DNA of 64,000 nt from Flavobacterium potami (GTDB taxonomy: Bacteria; Bacteroidota; Bacteroidia; Flavobacteriales; Flavobacteriaceae). Below, one piece after another: positions 1 to 8,758 of the stretch (within the stretch, counting starts at the first letter, position 1; each line of letters begins with the position of its first letter). The DNA is taken from NCBI RefSeq assembly GCF_020026915.1, contig NZ_JAINUY010000001.1, positions 124,001-188,000 of the forward strand, in the 5' to 3' direction. Made by a program: the position numbers and the translations under genes. The notes under the pieces were generated by a model that saw only the letters and a program-made list of their open reading frames with translations, had not been told where the DNA came from and ran no database searches.

Positions 1-205
1 TCTGATTTTCATCCAAAGTCAAAGACATTTCTGAAGGTGCTAGAATTAAATCTTTTTCATGTGAAATCGACCATGAAATTTTATCATCCACAGCAATTTT
101 AACTTCAATTTTTCCATCAGGAGAAGTCACAACAAAATCCTGTTTCTTCTGCGAAAAAGAAAGATTTAAGAATAGCAAACAAAAAAGAATAAATGTATTA
201 TTCAT
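1..205 (-). CDS. GH97-family glycoside hydrolase, N-terminal fragment (cut by window edge)
   Basis: Only the first 68 codons are present; the gene runs off the left edge. The protein starts with a signal peptide (hydrophobic run to about residue 18, ending LSFSQ) and then reads VTSPDGKIEVKI and WSISHEKDLIL, the pattern of the N-terminal beta-sandwich of GH97 enzymes (SusB-like alpha-glucosidases or alpha-galactosidases). Known GH97 enzymes act in the periplasm on alpha-linked sugars. It lies downstream of the leftward mannan operon, so removal of alpha-galactose side chains is a reasonable guess. The catalytic part is outside the window, so specificity cannot be judged. The ATG at the right end is the only sensible start before the signal peptide. 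Confidence 0.7.
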   Translation of the reverse strand, partial: MNNTFILFCLLFLNLSFSQKKQDFVVTSPDGKIEVKIAVDDKISWSISHEKDLILAPSEMSLTLDENQ

Positions 206-221
206 GCGGATATTTTTTTAA

Positions 222-394
222 ACCATATAAGTGATATAAGTTCATTTAATAAAAATCTAATTTAATCTGCCGAAGTCTTTTAAATCTGTGTGAAAAACTT
301 TTTGCGTATAGATTTTTCTCGCAGATTTAAGAAGATCAAAGGAGATTTACACAGATTAAATCTTGCTAAAATGAACTTATATCACTTATATGGT
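222..394. repeat. Long inverted repeat between GH5_7 and GH97 genes
   Basis: Two 26-base arms, 222-247 and 369-394, are exact reverse complements (core CATATAAGTGATATAAGTTC). Between them are imperfect AAATCTGTG/CACAGATT segments, also in inverted arrangement. The same family occurs at 36582-36635. The right arm covers the last codons and TGA stop of the GH5_7 gene (stop at 382-384). RNA from the leftward operon would fold here into a long hairpin, which could stabilise the upstream mRNA or reduce read-through into the GH97 gene. Confidence 0.85.
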
Positions 395-1689
395 GAAAAT
401 TTTTTTTTCTGTAATTCTAAATTGTATTTTTTTACAATTTCTAAAGTCGATTTGTCTCCGTTAAAAACAGAATTTAAGCCTTGTGGTTCTTGTGGTGGAT
501 CTGTTGTTAATGGTTCGCCAGGATTCCATTTTCCATCAGGGTGAATTGCTTTCCCTTCACCGCCATAACCCCAGAAATTCGCCGCTTGCAACGGACCTCC
601 ATTTTTATGACTTTCAACCACTCTTCCAAAAATATAACTGTAAAATTTGTCACGATACACAGAAGGTGCGCCTGCATTTAAATTTTCATTTTCTCTCGGA
701 AGTCCGAATTCTTCAATAATAATGGGTCTTTTTAAGTTGTTAGCCACTATAATATGATCGTCGATATATTTTCCAGCGTTTTCGATTGTTTTGGGCATTG
801 TCGCCTCGGCATTATCGGCTTTAAACCAGTTCCAGTTTTTTGGCCAAATGTGCATCGTTAAATAATCGATATTCGGATTTTGATGCGTTCTCTCGAAGAT
901 TTCCATGCTGTCGTTCGAGCTGTTTTTTCCTTCAGAACCCGTAGAAACCAAATGGTTTTTGTCTAAACTATCAATTAAATCCACAATATTATTTAACCAT
1001 TTTGTGAATTTCGCTTCGTTTTCTTTTGTAAAAAGTCGGGGTTCATTACCAACTTGCCACGCCATAATCGTGTTATCTTCAGTATATTTCTTTTTAGAAT
1101 AAGGATTTGTTCTTCCAATAATAAATTTCACATGATTGTTTAATGCTTCCATACAAGGTTCACAACTATGAAACTGCTCTGTGTATGACATAAACTGAGG
1201 CCAAGTATTTGGCGGAATAGCAGGAACTGGAACTGGACCTTTTCCATTCCATTCTAAATATTGCGACATTCCGCCCGACCATTCCCAGTTATTCGTCAAA
1301 TACAAAACCGCATACATATTGCGTTTCCCCATTTCGTTAATCAAGAAATCCAATCCGTCCAATAAATCTTCATCGTATTTTCCTTGTTCATATTGTAAGG
1401 CAGGACGAACTGTAAAATCGTATTTTCCACCATCGGCACCAACCAAAACACGCAAATTATCGATTCCGTTTTTCTTCATTAAATCCAATTCGCGTAAAAG
1501 TCTTTTTCGATCACCTATTTTTTTAGAGGCCAACATGCTTCCGTACCAATAATTGGTTCCGATATAACTGTAAGGTTTGTCGCCCTTGTAAAATTGGTTT
1601 CCTTTTACCGTGATTTTTTCCTGCGCTTGACAAGCAAATGCAATAGTAATGAAAACTAGCGAAAGAACTTTTAAAATTTTATGTTTCAT
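382..1689 (-). CDS. GH5 (subfamily 7-like) endo-beta-1,4-mannanase
   Basis: Predicted secreted enzyme that cuts internal beta-1,4-mannosidic bonds. The 435-residue protein has a signal peptide (about residues 1-22; C20 might be lipidated but the box is weak), then the GH5_7 signature GTNYWYGSMLASK (about 44-56). WQVGNEPR places the acid/base Glu at 216, and IIIEEFGLPR places the nucleophile at E327. LTMHIWPKNW near 277-286 fits the active-site His region. It follows the secreted CBM gene by 3 bases and is the sixth gene of the leftward mannan operon. The last residues and TGA stop lie within an inverted-repeat arm, so the extreme C-terminus (SPYK) is repeat-encoded. The catalytic assignment is firm; subfamily and glucomannan preference are inferred. 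Confidence 0.9.
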   Translation of the reverse strand: MKHKILKVLSLVFITIAFACQAQEKITVKGNQFYKGDKPYSYIGTNYWYGSMLASKKIGDRKRLLRELDLMKKNGIDNLRVLVGADGGKYDFTVRPALQYEQGKYDEDLLDGLDFLINEMGKRNMYAVLYLTNNWEWSGGMSQYLEWNGKGPVPVPAIPPNTWPQFMSYTEQFHSCEPCMEALNNHVKFIIGRTNPYSKKKYTEDNTIMAWQVGNEPRLFTKENEAKFTKWLNNIVDLIDSLDKNHLVSTGSEGKNSSNDSMEIFERTHQNPNIDYLTMHIWPKNWNWFKADNAEATMPKTIENAGKYIDDHIIVANNLKRPIIIEEFGLPRENENLNAGAPSVYRDKFYSYIFGRVVESHKNGGPLQAANFWGYGGEGKAIHPDGKWNPGEPLTTDPPQEPQGLNSVFNGDKSTLEIVKKYNLELQKKKFSPYK

Positions 1690-1692
1690 GGT

Positions 1693-2241
1693 TTATTTGT
1701 TTTGAGAATCTACTTTTGCATATTCCTCTTCACCCAAAGCCTTTAGGTTAATATCATCAAAAAAAACAGTACCGTTGGTTTGAGCCAGAGCTAGCATTAT
1801 TCTGATTTTTTTGGCATCGGCAGGAATTTTTACTGCTTTTTTATAGTTTGTCCAGTCGGTTGTGTTTTTGGCTCTTCCGATAGTTTCTGAACCGACTTGT
1901 TTGTCGGCTGCATTTGTAAATTCTACAATGATGGCAGCTGCTTTATACTCTTCTTTTTGATTTTCTACTTGGTCGGTTTTCATCCAAGCACTGCATTCAA
2001 TAGCATAACTATTTTTTGGAATTAAAATAGTCTGGTCCAAAGCTTTCCATTCTGCACCAGTAAATTGGTTGATTACGACGCTGTTTCTTCCGGTTTTTTT
2101 CTCGTATGGAGAAAGTGCGGCATTTTCCTGACCCGACCAATTGATAAGATCTCGCTCAAAACCAGCATTTTTTATAAGGTTCATCTGGGCGTTTGAAAAT
2201 GTGGCAAGCAGTAAAAAACTAAAAAGTAAAAGCTGTTTCAT
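1693..2241 (-). CDS. Secreted carbohydrate-binding module protein (CBM4/9-like)
   Basis: An 182-residue protein with a signal peptide (MKQLLLFSFLLLATFSNAQ) and a single beta-sandwich domain beginning NLIKNAGFERDLINW, the typical opening of CBM4/9-type modules, and ending VFFDDINL, also typical of that fold. No catalytic domain follows. The frame is open further upstream, but that would put 23 hydrophilic residues before the signal peptide, so the ATG at 2239-2241 is preferred. It sits 3 bases before the GH5_7 gene and 35 bases after the epimerase gene. Probable role: a separate binding protein helping mannanases or holding mannan in the periplasm or at the surface. Ligand unproven. Confidence 0.7.
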   Translation of the reverse strand: MKQLLLFSFLLLATFSNAQMNLIKNAGFERDLINWSGQENAALSPYEKKTGRNSVVINQFTGAEWKALDQTILIPKNSYAIECSAWMKTDQVENQKEEYKAAAIIVEFTNAADKQVGSETIGRAKNTTDWTNYKKAVKIPADAKKIRIMLALAQTNGTVFFDDINLKALGEEEYAKVDSQNK

Positions 2242-2276
2242 GATAATGCAATAGTTAGAATTTGAACTAAAATAGG

Positions 2277-3467
2277 TTAATCTTGAATTCGGGCAATAAG
2301 TTCCAAACAAGCGCGGCCGTTATGATAAGGGCATTTCCAAAATCCGGCTTTGTCTTTTTTCATTATAGAATAATCACCGTAAACTCCCCAATACCATTCG
2401 CCGTTTTGCTTGTCAATCATGTATTTTTTTGTGAATTTCCAGATTTTATAAACGATATCCAAATATTCTTCATTTCTAGTTAATTGATAGGCATTGTAAT
2501 ATCCTATTAAAGCTTCTGCTTGAGGCCACCAGTGTTTTTCGGAAATTAATTTGCCTTTTTCAGGATCGTATTCGTACCATAAACCGCCATCAGAATCAAT
2601 ACCTTCTTTTGTGGCTTCGGCAATATGGACTGCGTGTTTTTTAAAATTAGCAATCAAAGTTTCGTTTCCTGAAATTTCGGCACATTGTTGTAAAAGCCAG
2701 GCTGCTTCAATATCGTGACCGTATGAAATCACATCTGGTTTTTCGATCCAGTTTTCATCAAAAAACAAATGCAAATGTCCAGTTTCAGGATTGATGAAAT
2801 GCTTTTCGATGGTTTCTAATAACTCAATACTATCTTTTAAGAGTTTTTCGTCTTTCCAGACTTTATATAAATTCGCATAAGCTTCAATAATATGAAGATG
2901 CGTATTCATGGTTTTCTTTTCGTTGGCATCTTTCGCACTTAAACGCAAGTCTTCAATAGGCTGCCAATCTCTGGTAAAAGCTTCAAAATAACCTTTGTTT
3001 ATAGAATCATAGCTGTGTTCTTGAATTTTGGCGTATAAATTTTTAGCCATTTCCAAAGCTCGTTCTTCTTTTGAAATCGCATAATATTCAGATAAGCCAT
3101 AAATCGCAAATGCCAAAGCATAGATTTGGTTTTTGGTGTCTTTTGGAGTTTTATCCTCATTAATACTCCAAAAAAGACCTCCAAATTGTGTGTCATAAAA
3201 ATAAGCTGCAAGATATTCAAATGCTCTTTTCGCCAAATTTTTGTGGTTTTCGTTTTTTGTGGTTTGATAACTGGCAGAGAACGTCCAAAGAATTCGAGCA
3301 TTTAAAACCGAACCTTTTTCTGCATTGGCAATTTGATGATCATTAAAATCGATTTGCCCTACAAAACCTCCATTTTTATCGTCGAGAGTTCGTTCTGACC
3401 AATAATTTAAAATAGAATTCAGTTCTGCGGTTAGTTCCGATTTTAGAAGCTTTTTTTGTAATGACAC
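2277..3467 (-). CDS. AGE-family 2-epimerase, probable mannobiose/cellobiose 2-epimerase
   Basis: A 396-residue cytoplasmic protein of the N-acylglucosamine 2-epimerase family, (alpha/alpha)6 barrel, normal length for cellobiose/mannobiose 2-epimerases. Family features visible: SERTLDDKNGGFVG near the start, ISYGHDIEAAWLL (catalytic-type His), EKHWWPQAEAL, and FWKCPYHNGRACLE at the end with a second catalytic-type His. In characterised mannan pathways this enzyme turns beta-1,4-mannobiose into mannosyl-glucose, the substrate of GH130_1 phosphorylase. The GH130 gene is directly upstream with a 6-base gap, which strongly supports mannobiose rather than N-acylglucosamine as substrate. No signal peptide is seen. 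Confidence 0.88.
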   Translation of the reverse strand: MSLQKKLLKSELTAELNSILNYWSERTLDDKNGGFVGQIDFNDHQIANAEKGSVLNARILWTFSASYQTTKNENHKNLAKRAFEYLAAYFYDTQFGGLFWSINEDKTPKDTKNQIYALAFAIYGLSEYYAISKEERALEMAKNLYAKIQEHSYDSINKGYFEAFTRDWQPIEDLRLSAKDANEKKTMNTHLHIIEAYANLYKVWKDEKLLKDSIELLETIEKHFINPETGHLHLFFDENWIEKPDVISYGHDIEAAWLLQQCAEISGNETLIANFKKHAVHIAEATKEGIDSDGGLWYEYDPEKGKLISEKHWWPQAEALIGYYNAYQLTRNEEYLDIVYKIWKFTKKYMIDKQNGEWYWGVYGDYSIMKKDKAGFWKCPYHNGRACLELIARIQD

Positions 3468-3473
3468 GATATT

Positions 3474-4664
3474 TTAAATTGCGTTGTTTTTTTCTATTTG
3501 ATTGATGATCGTCTGAACTGAACCAGCAGAAATAAAAGTATCTGCAGGAGTATTCGTTACATAATCGACTAATTTGTCTACCGTAGAAACTGCAACATGC
3601 ATCCTTGTATCTGATGAAGCATAGTAAACGTAAACTGTTCCGTTTTCATCTTCAATCCATCCGTTTGAAAACAAAACATTCGAAACATCGCCGACTCTTT
3701 CAATTCCTTCAGGACCCATAAAATGCCCGGCAGGAACGTGTGTTACTTTAGAAATGTCATTTAAATCGGTCATAAACATGTACAATGTATATCGCAATCC
3801 TGCAGCCGTATTTCTAACGCCATGTGCTAAATGCAACCAACCTTTTGACGTTTTAATTGGAGCAGGGCCAAGACCATTTTTCAATTCGTAAATGGTATGA
3901 TATTGTTTCCCAAAAATGATTTTCTCTTCTTTTACAACCGGATTGGTCATATCGTCAACATAACCTAAACCGATTCCACCGCCAGATCCAACATCAATAA
4001 ATCCGTCTTGTGGGCGCGTGTATAAAGCATATTTTCCGTTTACAAATTCTGGATGCAACACTACATTTCGCTGTTGTCCTGTGTTGGAAATCAAATCAGG
4101 AAGTCTTTCCCAGTTTACTAAATCTTTAGAACGAACGATTCCTGCATTGGCTACAGCCGAACTGGTGTCGCCTTTAGGAGCTTTTGGATCTTTTCTTTCG
4201 GTACAGAAAATTCCATACACAAATCCGTCTTCATGGTTGATTAAACGCATGTCGTAAACGTTTGTATCTGGTTCTTCGGTTTGCGGAATTACACAAGGTT
4301 TATCCCAAAACTTGAAATTGTCAATTCCGTTCGGACTTTCCGCTATAGCGAAAAAAGATTTTCTATCGATTCCTTCCACACGAACAGCCATTAAATATTT
4401 TCCATTCCATTTCATTGCTCCGGCATTGAAAGCGGCATTTATTCCGATTCTTTCCTGCAAAAATGGATTGGTGTTTTCATTAAAGTCAAAACGCCAGTTT
4501 AACGGAATATGAGCAGCTGTAACAACTGGATTTTTATAACGATCGTAAATGCCATTTCCTATTGTTTCCTGCGGTTCATTTTTCTCTTCGATTAATGTTT
4601 TATGTTGTTTTTCTAACGCCGATTTTCTTTCTTGAAAAGTGGCTGAAGAGGTTATTGTTGTCAT
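3474..4664 (-). CDS. GH130 4-O-beta-D-mannosyl-D-glucose phosphorylase
   Basis: A 396-residue cytoplasmic enzyme, usual length for GH130_1. It should split mannosyl-glucose with phosphate into mannose 1-phosphate and glucose. Visible markers: FNAGAMKWNGKYLMAVRVEG (about 79-98), a typical GH130 N-terminal strand; TNVYDMRL with D138 as likely catalytic acid; FVYGIFCTERKD; VVLHPEFVNGKYALYTRPQD; GPAPIKTSKGWLHLAHGV; and a C-terminal YYASSDTRMHVA. It has no signal peptide. It lies 6 bases upstream of the 2-epimerase and 30 bases after the sugar symporter, an order known from Bacteroides mannan pathways. A mannan-oligosaccharide phosphorylase (GH130_2) is less likely, given the epimerase partner. 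Confidence 0.9.
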   Translation of the reverse strand: MTTITSSATFQERKSALEKQHKTLIEEKNEPQETIGNGIYDRYKNPVVTAAHIPLNWRFDFNENTNPFLQERIGINAAFNAGAMKWNGKYLMAVRVEGIDRKSFFAIAESPNGIDNFKFWDKPCVIPQTEEPDTNVYDMRLINHEDGFVYGIFCTERKDPKAPKGDTSSAVANAGIVRSKDLVNWERLPDLISNTGQQRNVVLHPEFVNGKYALYTRPQDGFIDVGSGGGIGLGYVDDMTNPVVKEEKIIFGKQYHTIYELKNGLGPAPIKTSKGWLHLAHGVRNTAAGLRYTLYMFMTDLNDISKVTHVPAGHFMGPEGIERVGDVSNVLFSNGWIEDENGTVYVYYASSDTRMHVAVSTVDKLVDYVTNTPADTFISAGSVQTIINQIEKNNAI

Positions 4665-4694
4665 ATGATTTGATTTCTATATCTGTATCTTTAA

Positions 4695-6083
4695 TTATTT
4701 TTGATCTCTCTTTTCGTTTAAATCCTGTTCTATAATCTGTAATTTTTCTTCTGATAAAGGGTAAAATGCTATAAATGCAACTGATATTGCTGCTGCAATT
4801 GCAGGAAGTATGCTCAACATTAATTGAATTCCATTTTGAGCTGTTGCGGTTTGTTCAACATTGGCCTGAAAACCAAAATACCCTAAAAGCCACCCAGCTC
4901 CGGCGCCTCCAATTGTCCATCCAAATTTTTGCGACATGGACGAAGCAGAGAAGACTAGACCAGTTGCTCTTCGTCCTTCTTTCCATTCTGAATAATCGGC
5001 ACTGTCTGCGTACATGGACCAGATTAACGGAAAAATACATCCCGCACAAATACTAATTAAAACCTGAAAACTCATAATAAGTGTCACATCTTCTTTTCCA
5101 AATAAATAGAAAATAAGACTTAGAATTGCAGCCAAAGCCATAGCACCAAAGAAGGTTTTCTTTTTACCAATTTTATTCGCAATTGGTGTTGCAATGATTA
5201 CTCCGATAATGTTTGCTGCTTGTCCTAGAACCAAATAAATAGAAGTTGGTGTCATATGGAAGTCAGTTCCGAAAAGTGAAAAATCGAAGTTTACATTACT
5301 GCTCACGTAATATTTGAAATAGTAAACCGCTGCTCCATCACGAATAGAATTGAAAACTAATGCGCCAATTCCAGCTCCCAATAAAATCCACCAAGGTTTA
5401 TTTTTTAGAAGATCTTTTAAATCCTCTTTTAAGTTGTTTTGTTCATTTTCAATTGGTTTGATTCTTTCTTTCGTAAACAAAAAACAAGCCCAGAAGAAGA
5501 TTGTAGTAATGAATCCGAAAACGGCAATTGTAGCCAACCATCCAGATTTAGAATTTAAATTTCCTCCGAAATAATTTACCAAAGGTTCAATTAACCAAAG
5601 CGCTAAAAGACTTCCTCCAAAAGCAAAAACCATTCGGTAAGAAGAAAGTGTGTTTCTTTCTTTTCTGTCTGAAGACATAACGCCTAAAAGTGATGCATAA
5701 GGAACATTTATTAGAGAATAAATCATCATCATCAACGAATAGGTCACATAAGCATAAATTATTTTTCCTTTTTCGTCAAAATCTGGTGTGTAGAAAGTTA
5801 AGACTCCAATCACGGCAAAAGGAATTGCTACCCAAAGTAAATATGGTCTAAATTTCCCCCATTTGCTTTTGGTTCTGTCAGCCAGAATTCCAACAATCGG
5901 ATCAAAGCAAGAATCCCAGATTCTGGTAATTAAAAACATAGTTCCCACTACGGCAGGCGCCAAACCGAAAACGTCGGTATAGAAAAACAACAGATACATA
6001 CTGAAAATTTTCCAGAACATTGATGATGCGGCATCTCCAAGTCCGTAACCGATTTTTTCTTTTAAACTTATTTTGTCGTGCAT
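4695..6083 (-). CDS. GPH-family sugar/cation symporter, probable mannobiose importer
   Basis: A 462-residue inner-membrane protein with about 12 hydrophobic segments. The N-terminus (KEKIGYGLGDAASSMFWKIF, then RIWDSCFDPIVGILADRT, then WGKFRPYLLW) is the glycoside-pentoside-hexuronide symporter signature. Members take up glycosides with Na+ or H+. Its place between the GH26 mannanase and the GH130/epimerase pair suggests it brings mannobiose from periplasm to cytoplasm. It starts 36 bases after the GH26 gene and is followed after 30 bases by GH130. Substrate is inferred from context only. Confidence 0.87.
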   Translation of the reverse strand: MHDKISLKEKIGYGLGDAASSMFWKIFSMYLLFFYTDVFGLAPAVVGTMFLITRIWDSCFDPIVGILADRTKSKWGKFRPYLLWVAIPFAVIGVLTFYTPDFDEKGKIIYAYVTYSLMMMIYSLINVPYASLLGVMSSDRKERNTLSSYRMVFAFGGSLLALWLIEPLVNYFGGNLNSKSGWLATIAVFGFITTIFFWACFLFTKERIKPIENEQNNLKEDLKDLLKNKPWWILLGAGIGALVFNSIRDGAAVYYFKYYVSSNVNFDFSLFGTDFHMTPTSIYLVLGQAANIIGVIIATPIANKIGKKKTFFGAMALAAILSLIFYLFGKEDVTLIMSFQVLISICAGCIFPLIWSMYADSADYSEWKEGRRATGLVFSASSMSQKFGWTIGGAGAGWLLGYFGFQANVEQTATAQNGIQLMLSILPAIAAAISVAFIAFYPLSEEKLQIIEQDLNEKRDQK

Positions 6084-6119
6084 TGGTTAATTTTTTGAGG
6101 TTTGGTTTTAATTTGTATT

Positions 6120-7256
6120 TTATTTTAAAACTTTTTTAATGTCTTTTTCAAATATAGTTTTATCCAGATTATAAAAATCAACAAAATCTTTTTCGCTTAC
6201 TTGTCCGCTAAATGGAGCGTAATAATGCATTTTTTGTTCTTTCTCTTGCCAGCCGTGATTTCTCCATAACAATACATAAGAAATTTTATAGTCTCCAATT
6301 GCTTTTAATAAGGTTCCTGTCCACCATTTTGGATCTGGAACGGCTTCATATCCAGCTTCTGCTAAGGCAATCAATTTATGTTTTTTAGCATTAATTTCAT
6401 TCAGTATTTTAAATTGATTTTGAACTTCACGAATAAACTTTTCACCATTTGGGTCATTATTGTTCTGATAACTGTCGAAGCTTAACATGTCTACATAATT
6501 ATCACCTGGATAGTTGGTTAAGAAATCATTTTCAGTTCCAAAACTTCCAGTGTTATAAACGTAGATTAAATTGTTAACGCCTTTTTTTTGCAAATAGTCA
6601 ACAGTAAATTTCCATGCTGTTTTAAATTCTTCTGGAGTGCAATTTCCTTTTCCCCACCAAAACCAACCACCTGTGAGTTCATGAAAAGGTCTAAATAGAA
6701 TAGGAATATTTTTTCCGTTTTTATCTTTTAATGAAAGAAAGAAAACAGCAGCTTTATCTAGCCAAGAAGTAAATTTTTTATGATTTTCGGCTCCAGGTAA
6801 AATTGTTTTCAAAGAATTTGGAACATTATCCCAGGCATTTTTTCCTGTTGCAGGATTATCAAAATGCCAACTGATTGTCGAAATTCCGCCTCTGGCATTT
6901 GCTTCAATAATGTATTGTTTCATTTTAGCAAAAGGAACGCCGTCAATATTATTGACATCATCTTTTTCTAAACCGGCAATATCCCAACCGTAAACAGCAG
7001 GATAATCGCCAACTATATCTTTTATATCGCTACGACCATTTTCATACTTCCATTTTACGCCATAAGCCAAATCGTCCTGATGGCCAAAAAGAAAGCCTTT
7101 TTGAGACAAGGTATTTAAGTTTTGGTATAAAATTTTGGTTTCAGTTGTCGCTTTTTTATCTGAAAGTGACAAATTAGTATTAGTTGTGCTTTTTTGCGAA
7201 AAGCAACTAGTTGTAATAAGAGTCAAGGTTAAAAGCTTTATTAGGTGTTTTTTCAT
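6120..7256 (-). CDS. GH26 beta-mannanase (possibly mannobiohydrolase)
   Basis: First gene of the leftward mannan operon. The 378-residue protein has a signal sequence with a possible lipobox (TTSC, C18). GH26 features: FLFGHQDD (56-62), YGWDIAGLE (89-97), ISWHFDNP (128-135), LFRPFHELTGGWFWWG with acid/base E193, and LIALAEAGYE with nucleophile E300. LLWRNHGWQEKEQKMHYYAP close to the end is typical of Bacteroidota GH26 enzymes. GH26 enzymes in such operons release mannobiose, which fits the downstream epimerase and phosphorylase. Endo or exo action cannot be told from sequence. Confidence 0.9.
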   Translation of the reverse strand: MKKHLIKLLTLTLITTSCFSQKSTTNTNLSLSDKKATTETKILYQNLNTLSQKGFLFGHQDDLAYGVKWKYENGRSDIKDIVGDYPAVYGWDIAGLEKDDVNNIDGVPFAKMKQYIIEANARGGISTISWHFDNPATGKNAWDNVPNSLKTILPGAENHKKFTSWLDKAAVFFLSLKDKNGKNIPILFRPFHELTGGWFWWGKGNCTPEEFKTAWKFTVDYLQKKGVNNLIYVYNTGSFGTENDFLTNYPGDNYVDMLSFDSYQNNNDPNGEKFIREVQNQFKILNEINAKKHKLIALAEAGYEAVPDPKWWTGTLLKAIGDYKISYVLLWRNHGWQEKEQKMHYYAPFSGQVSEKDFVDFYNLDKTIFEKDIKKVLK

Positions 7257-7561
7257 TGCGAAATAGAAGGTTTTTTAGATTGGCTAAAGTGAAATAAACA
7301 ATAGGTTTAACTTGATAAAAACAGATGGATTTCTATTTGAAAAAATCCTTGCTGTAATGTTGTTGAAATTATTAAAACTATAAAAAGTTATTCAATTAAA
7401 AATGATTATTGATTATAATTAATGTTCTTTTTAAAGAAATGATAATTTGATTTTTCAAAGATAAACGGATGAATATCGTATAATTAATATTATTTTATCA
7501 ATTATATATCATATTATTGCAGACAAAAAACAATATAGCTTTTCCGAAAATAGATTTTAAG
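7257..7561. promoter_or_regulatory. Divergent intergenic region between the mannan operon and its AraC regulator
   Basis: About 305 AT-rich bases between divergently transcribed genes; promoters for both must lie here or just inside. I did not find a convincing TAnnTTTG match for either gene. Several short inverted ATTAAT/ATTAT-rich motifs (7385-7510) could be regulator sites but are too AT-rich to judge. No coding potential is visible. Confidence 0.4.
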
Positions 7562-8440
7562 ATGAGTACTACAAAGAATTTTTATAGAGAAATTGCTCCG
7601 CTTGCTTCAAGTGACAGCTTTTTGGTTTTCGATCGTGTAAAAGACAGTTTCGATTTTCCTGTTCATTATCATCCAGAATTTGAAATTAATTTTATTATGA
7701 ATGGCAAAGGTGTAAAACGAGTTGTTGGAGATAATATTGAAGAAATTGACAATGTTGAACTGGTTTTGATTGGCCCGAATTTATATCATGGTTGGGAACT
7801 CAATAAATGCACAAGTAAAAAGATTCACGAAATCACTATTCAGTTTCATAACGATTTGTTTCATGAGTCTTTGTTGTCAAGACGAATCATGAATCCGATT
7901 CGGGATATGTTTAACAGATCTATTCATGGAATTCTTTTTTCAAAAAAAACAGCTGAAGAATTGACGCCAAGGCTTGTAAGGCTTTCGAAATTGGATGGAA
8001 TGGATTATTTTTTAGAAATTACTTCCTTGTTGTATGATTTGGCCAATTCTAGAAATCAACGTCTGCTTTCTACTTACACGGTAGACTATGATACTTTTGA
8101 TGATTATGATAAAATGAAATTGGTTTACGAATATGTGCAGAAACATTTTGCGGAGAAAATCACTCTAGAAGATGTCGCAAATGTGGCAAGTATGTCTATT
8201 ATTTCTTTTAATCGATTTATAAAAAAACGCACCGGAAAAACTTTTGTCAATTATATCAATGACATTCGAATTGGTTATGCTGCGCGTTGGTTGGTAGAAA
8301 AAGATATGAGTGTTTCAGAAGTTGCTTTTAAATCTGGGTTTAATAATATAGCCAATTTTAACCGCAGTTTCAAAGCAACTAAGAATTGCACTCCTAGTCA
8401 ATATAGAGAAGATTTCTCTGGATTGAAACGTATTTTATAG
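7562..8440 (+). CDS. AraC-family transcriptional regulator of the mannan locus
   Basis: A 292-residue regulator with an N-terminal cupin-like sensor domain (FPVHYHPEFEINFIMNGKG, about 34-52) and a C-terminal double helix-turn-helix: ITLEDVANVASMSIISFNRF, then VSEVAFKSGFNNIANFNRSF and CTPSQYRE. This domain order is that of AraC/XylS sugar-sensing activators. An upstream TTG at 7517 would add 15 residues; the ATG at 7562 is preferred because it directly precedes the conserved domain. It lies between the two transcription directions of the locus and probably controls both, with a sugar such as mannobiose as signal (inferred). Confidence 0.88.
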   Translation: MSTTKNFYREIAPLASSDSFLVFDRVKDSFDFPVHYHPEFEINFIMNGKGVKRVVGDNIEEIDNVELVLIGPNLYHGWELNKCTSKKIHEITIQFHNDLFHESLLSRRIMNPIRDMFNRSIHGILFSKKTAEELTPRLVRLSKLDGMDYFLEITSLLYDLANSRNQRLLSTYTVDYDTFDDYDKMKLVYEYVQKHFAEKITLEDVANVASMSIISFNRFIKKRTGKTFVNYINDIRIGYAARWLVEKDMSVSEVAFKSGFNNIANFNRSFKATKNCTPSQYREDFSGLKRIL

Positions 8441-8758
8441 TGATACTTTTTTGTCACAGATAAATATTATTTTTAACGAAAACGTTTGATTTTATTCATT
8501 TCGTTAGTTTTTATGTATGATTTAGGTTCTTTTAGAGTGTTGTAATTGCGAATAATTTAAAATTTATATCTTTTTATTTTGATATCTGTTTTTAAAATGG
8601 ATTACAGTAAAAATATTATCATTAAATGATATAATATTATCGATTTGATAATTCGCAGTGTTATAGATTTGTTAAATAATTTGAAAGATAAAAATATCCA
8701 GGCTCCTTTTTATTTTTTGAATTAGCAATAAATACTTTAAACTAACCAAACATTTATT
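8441..8758 (+). promoter_or_regulatory. Leader region of the susC-like gene
   Basis: A 318-base gap with no credible reading frame. It is very AT-rich and has an ATTATCATTAAATGATAT segment near 8617 followed by ATTATCGATTTGATAAT near 8635: repeated ATTATC/GATAAT pieces in both orientations, which could serve as operator half-sites for the AraC protein. No good TAnnTTTG element was found. The susC transcript must start here. Confidence 0.35.
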
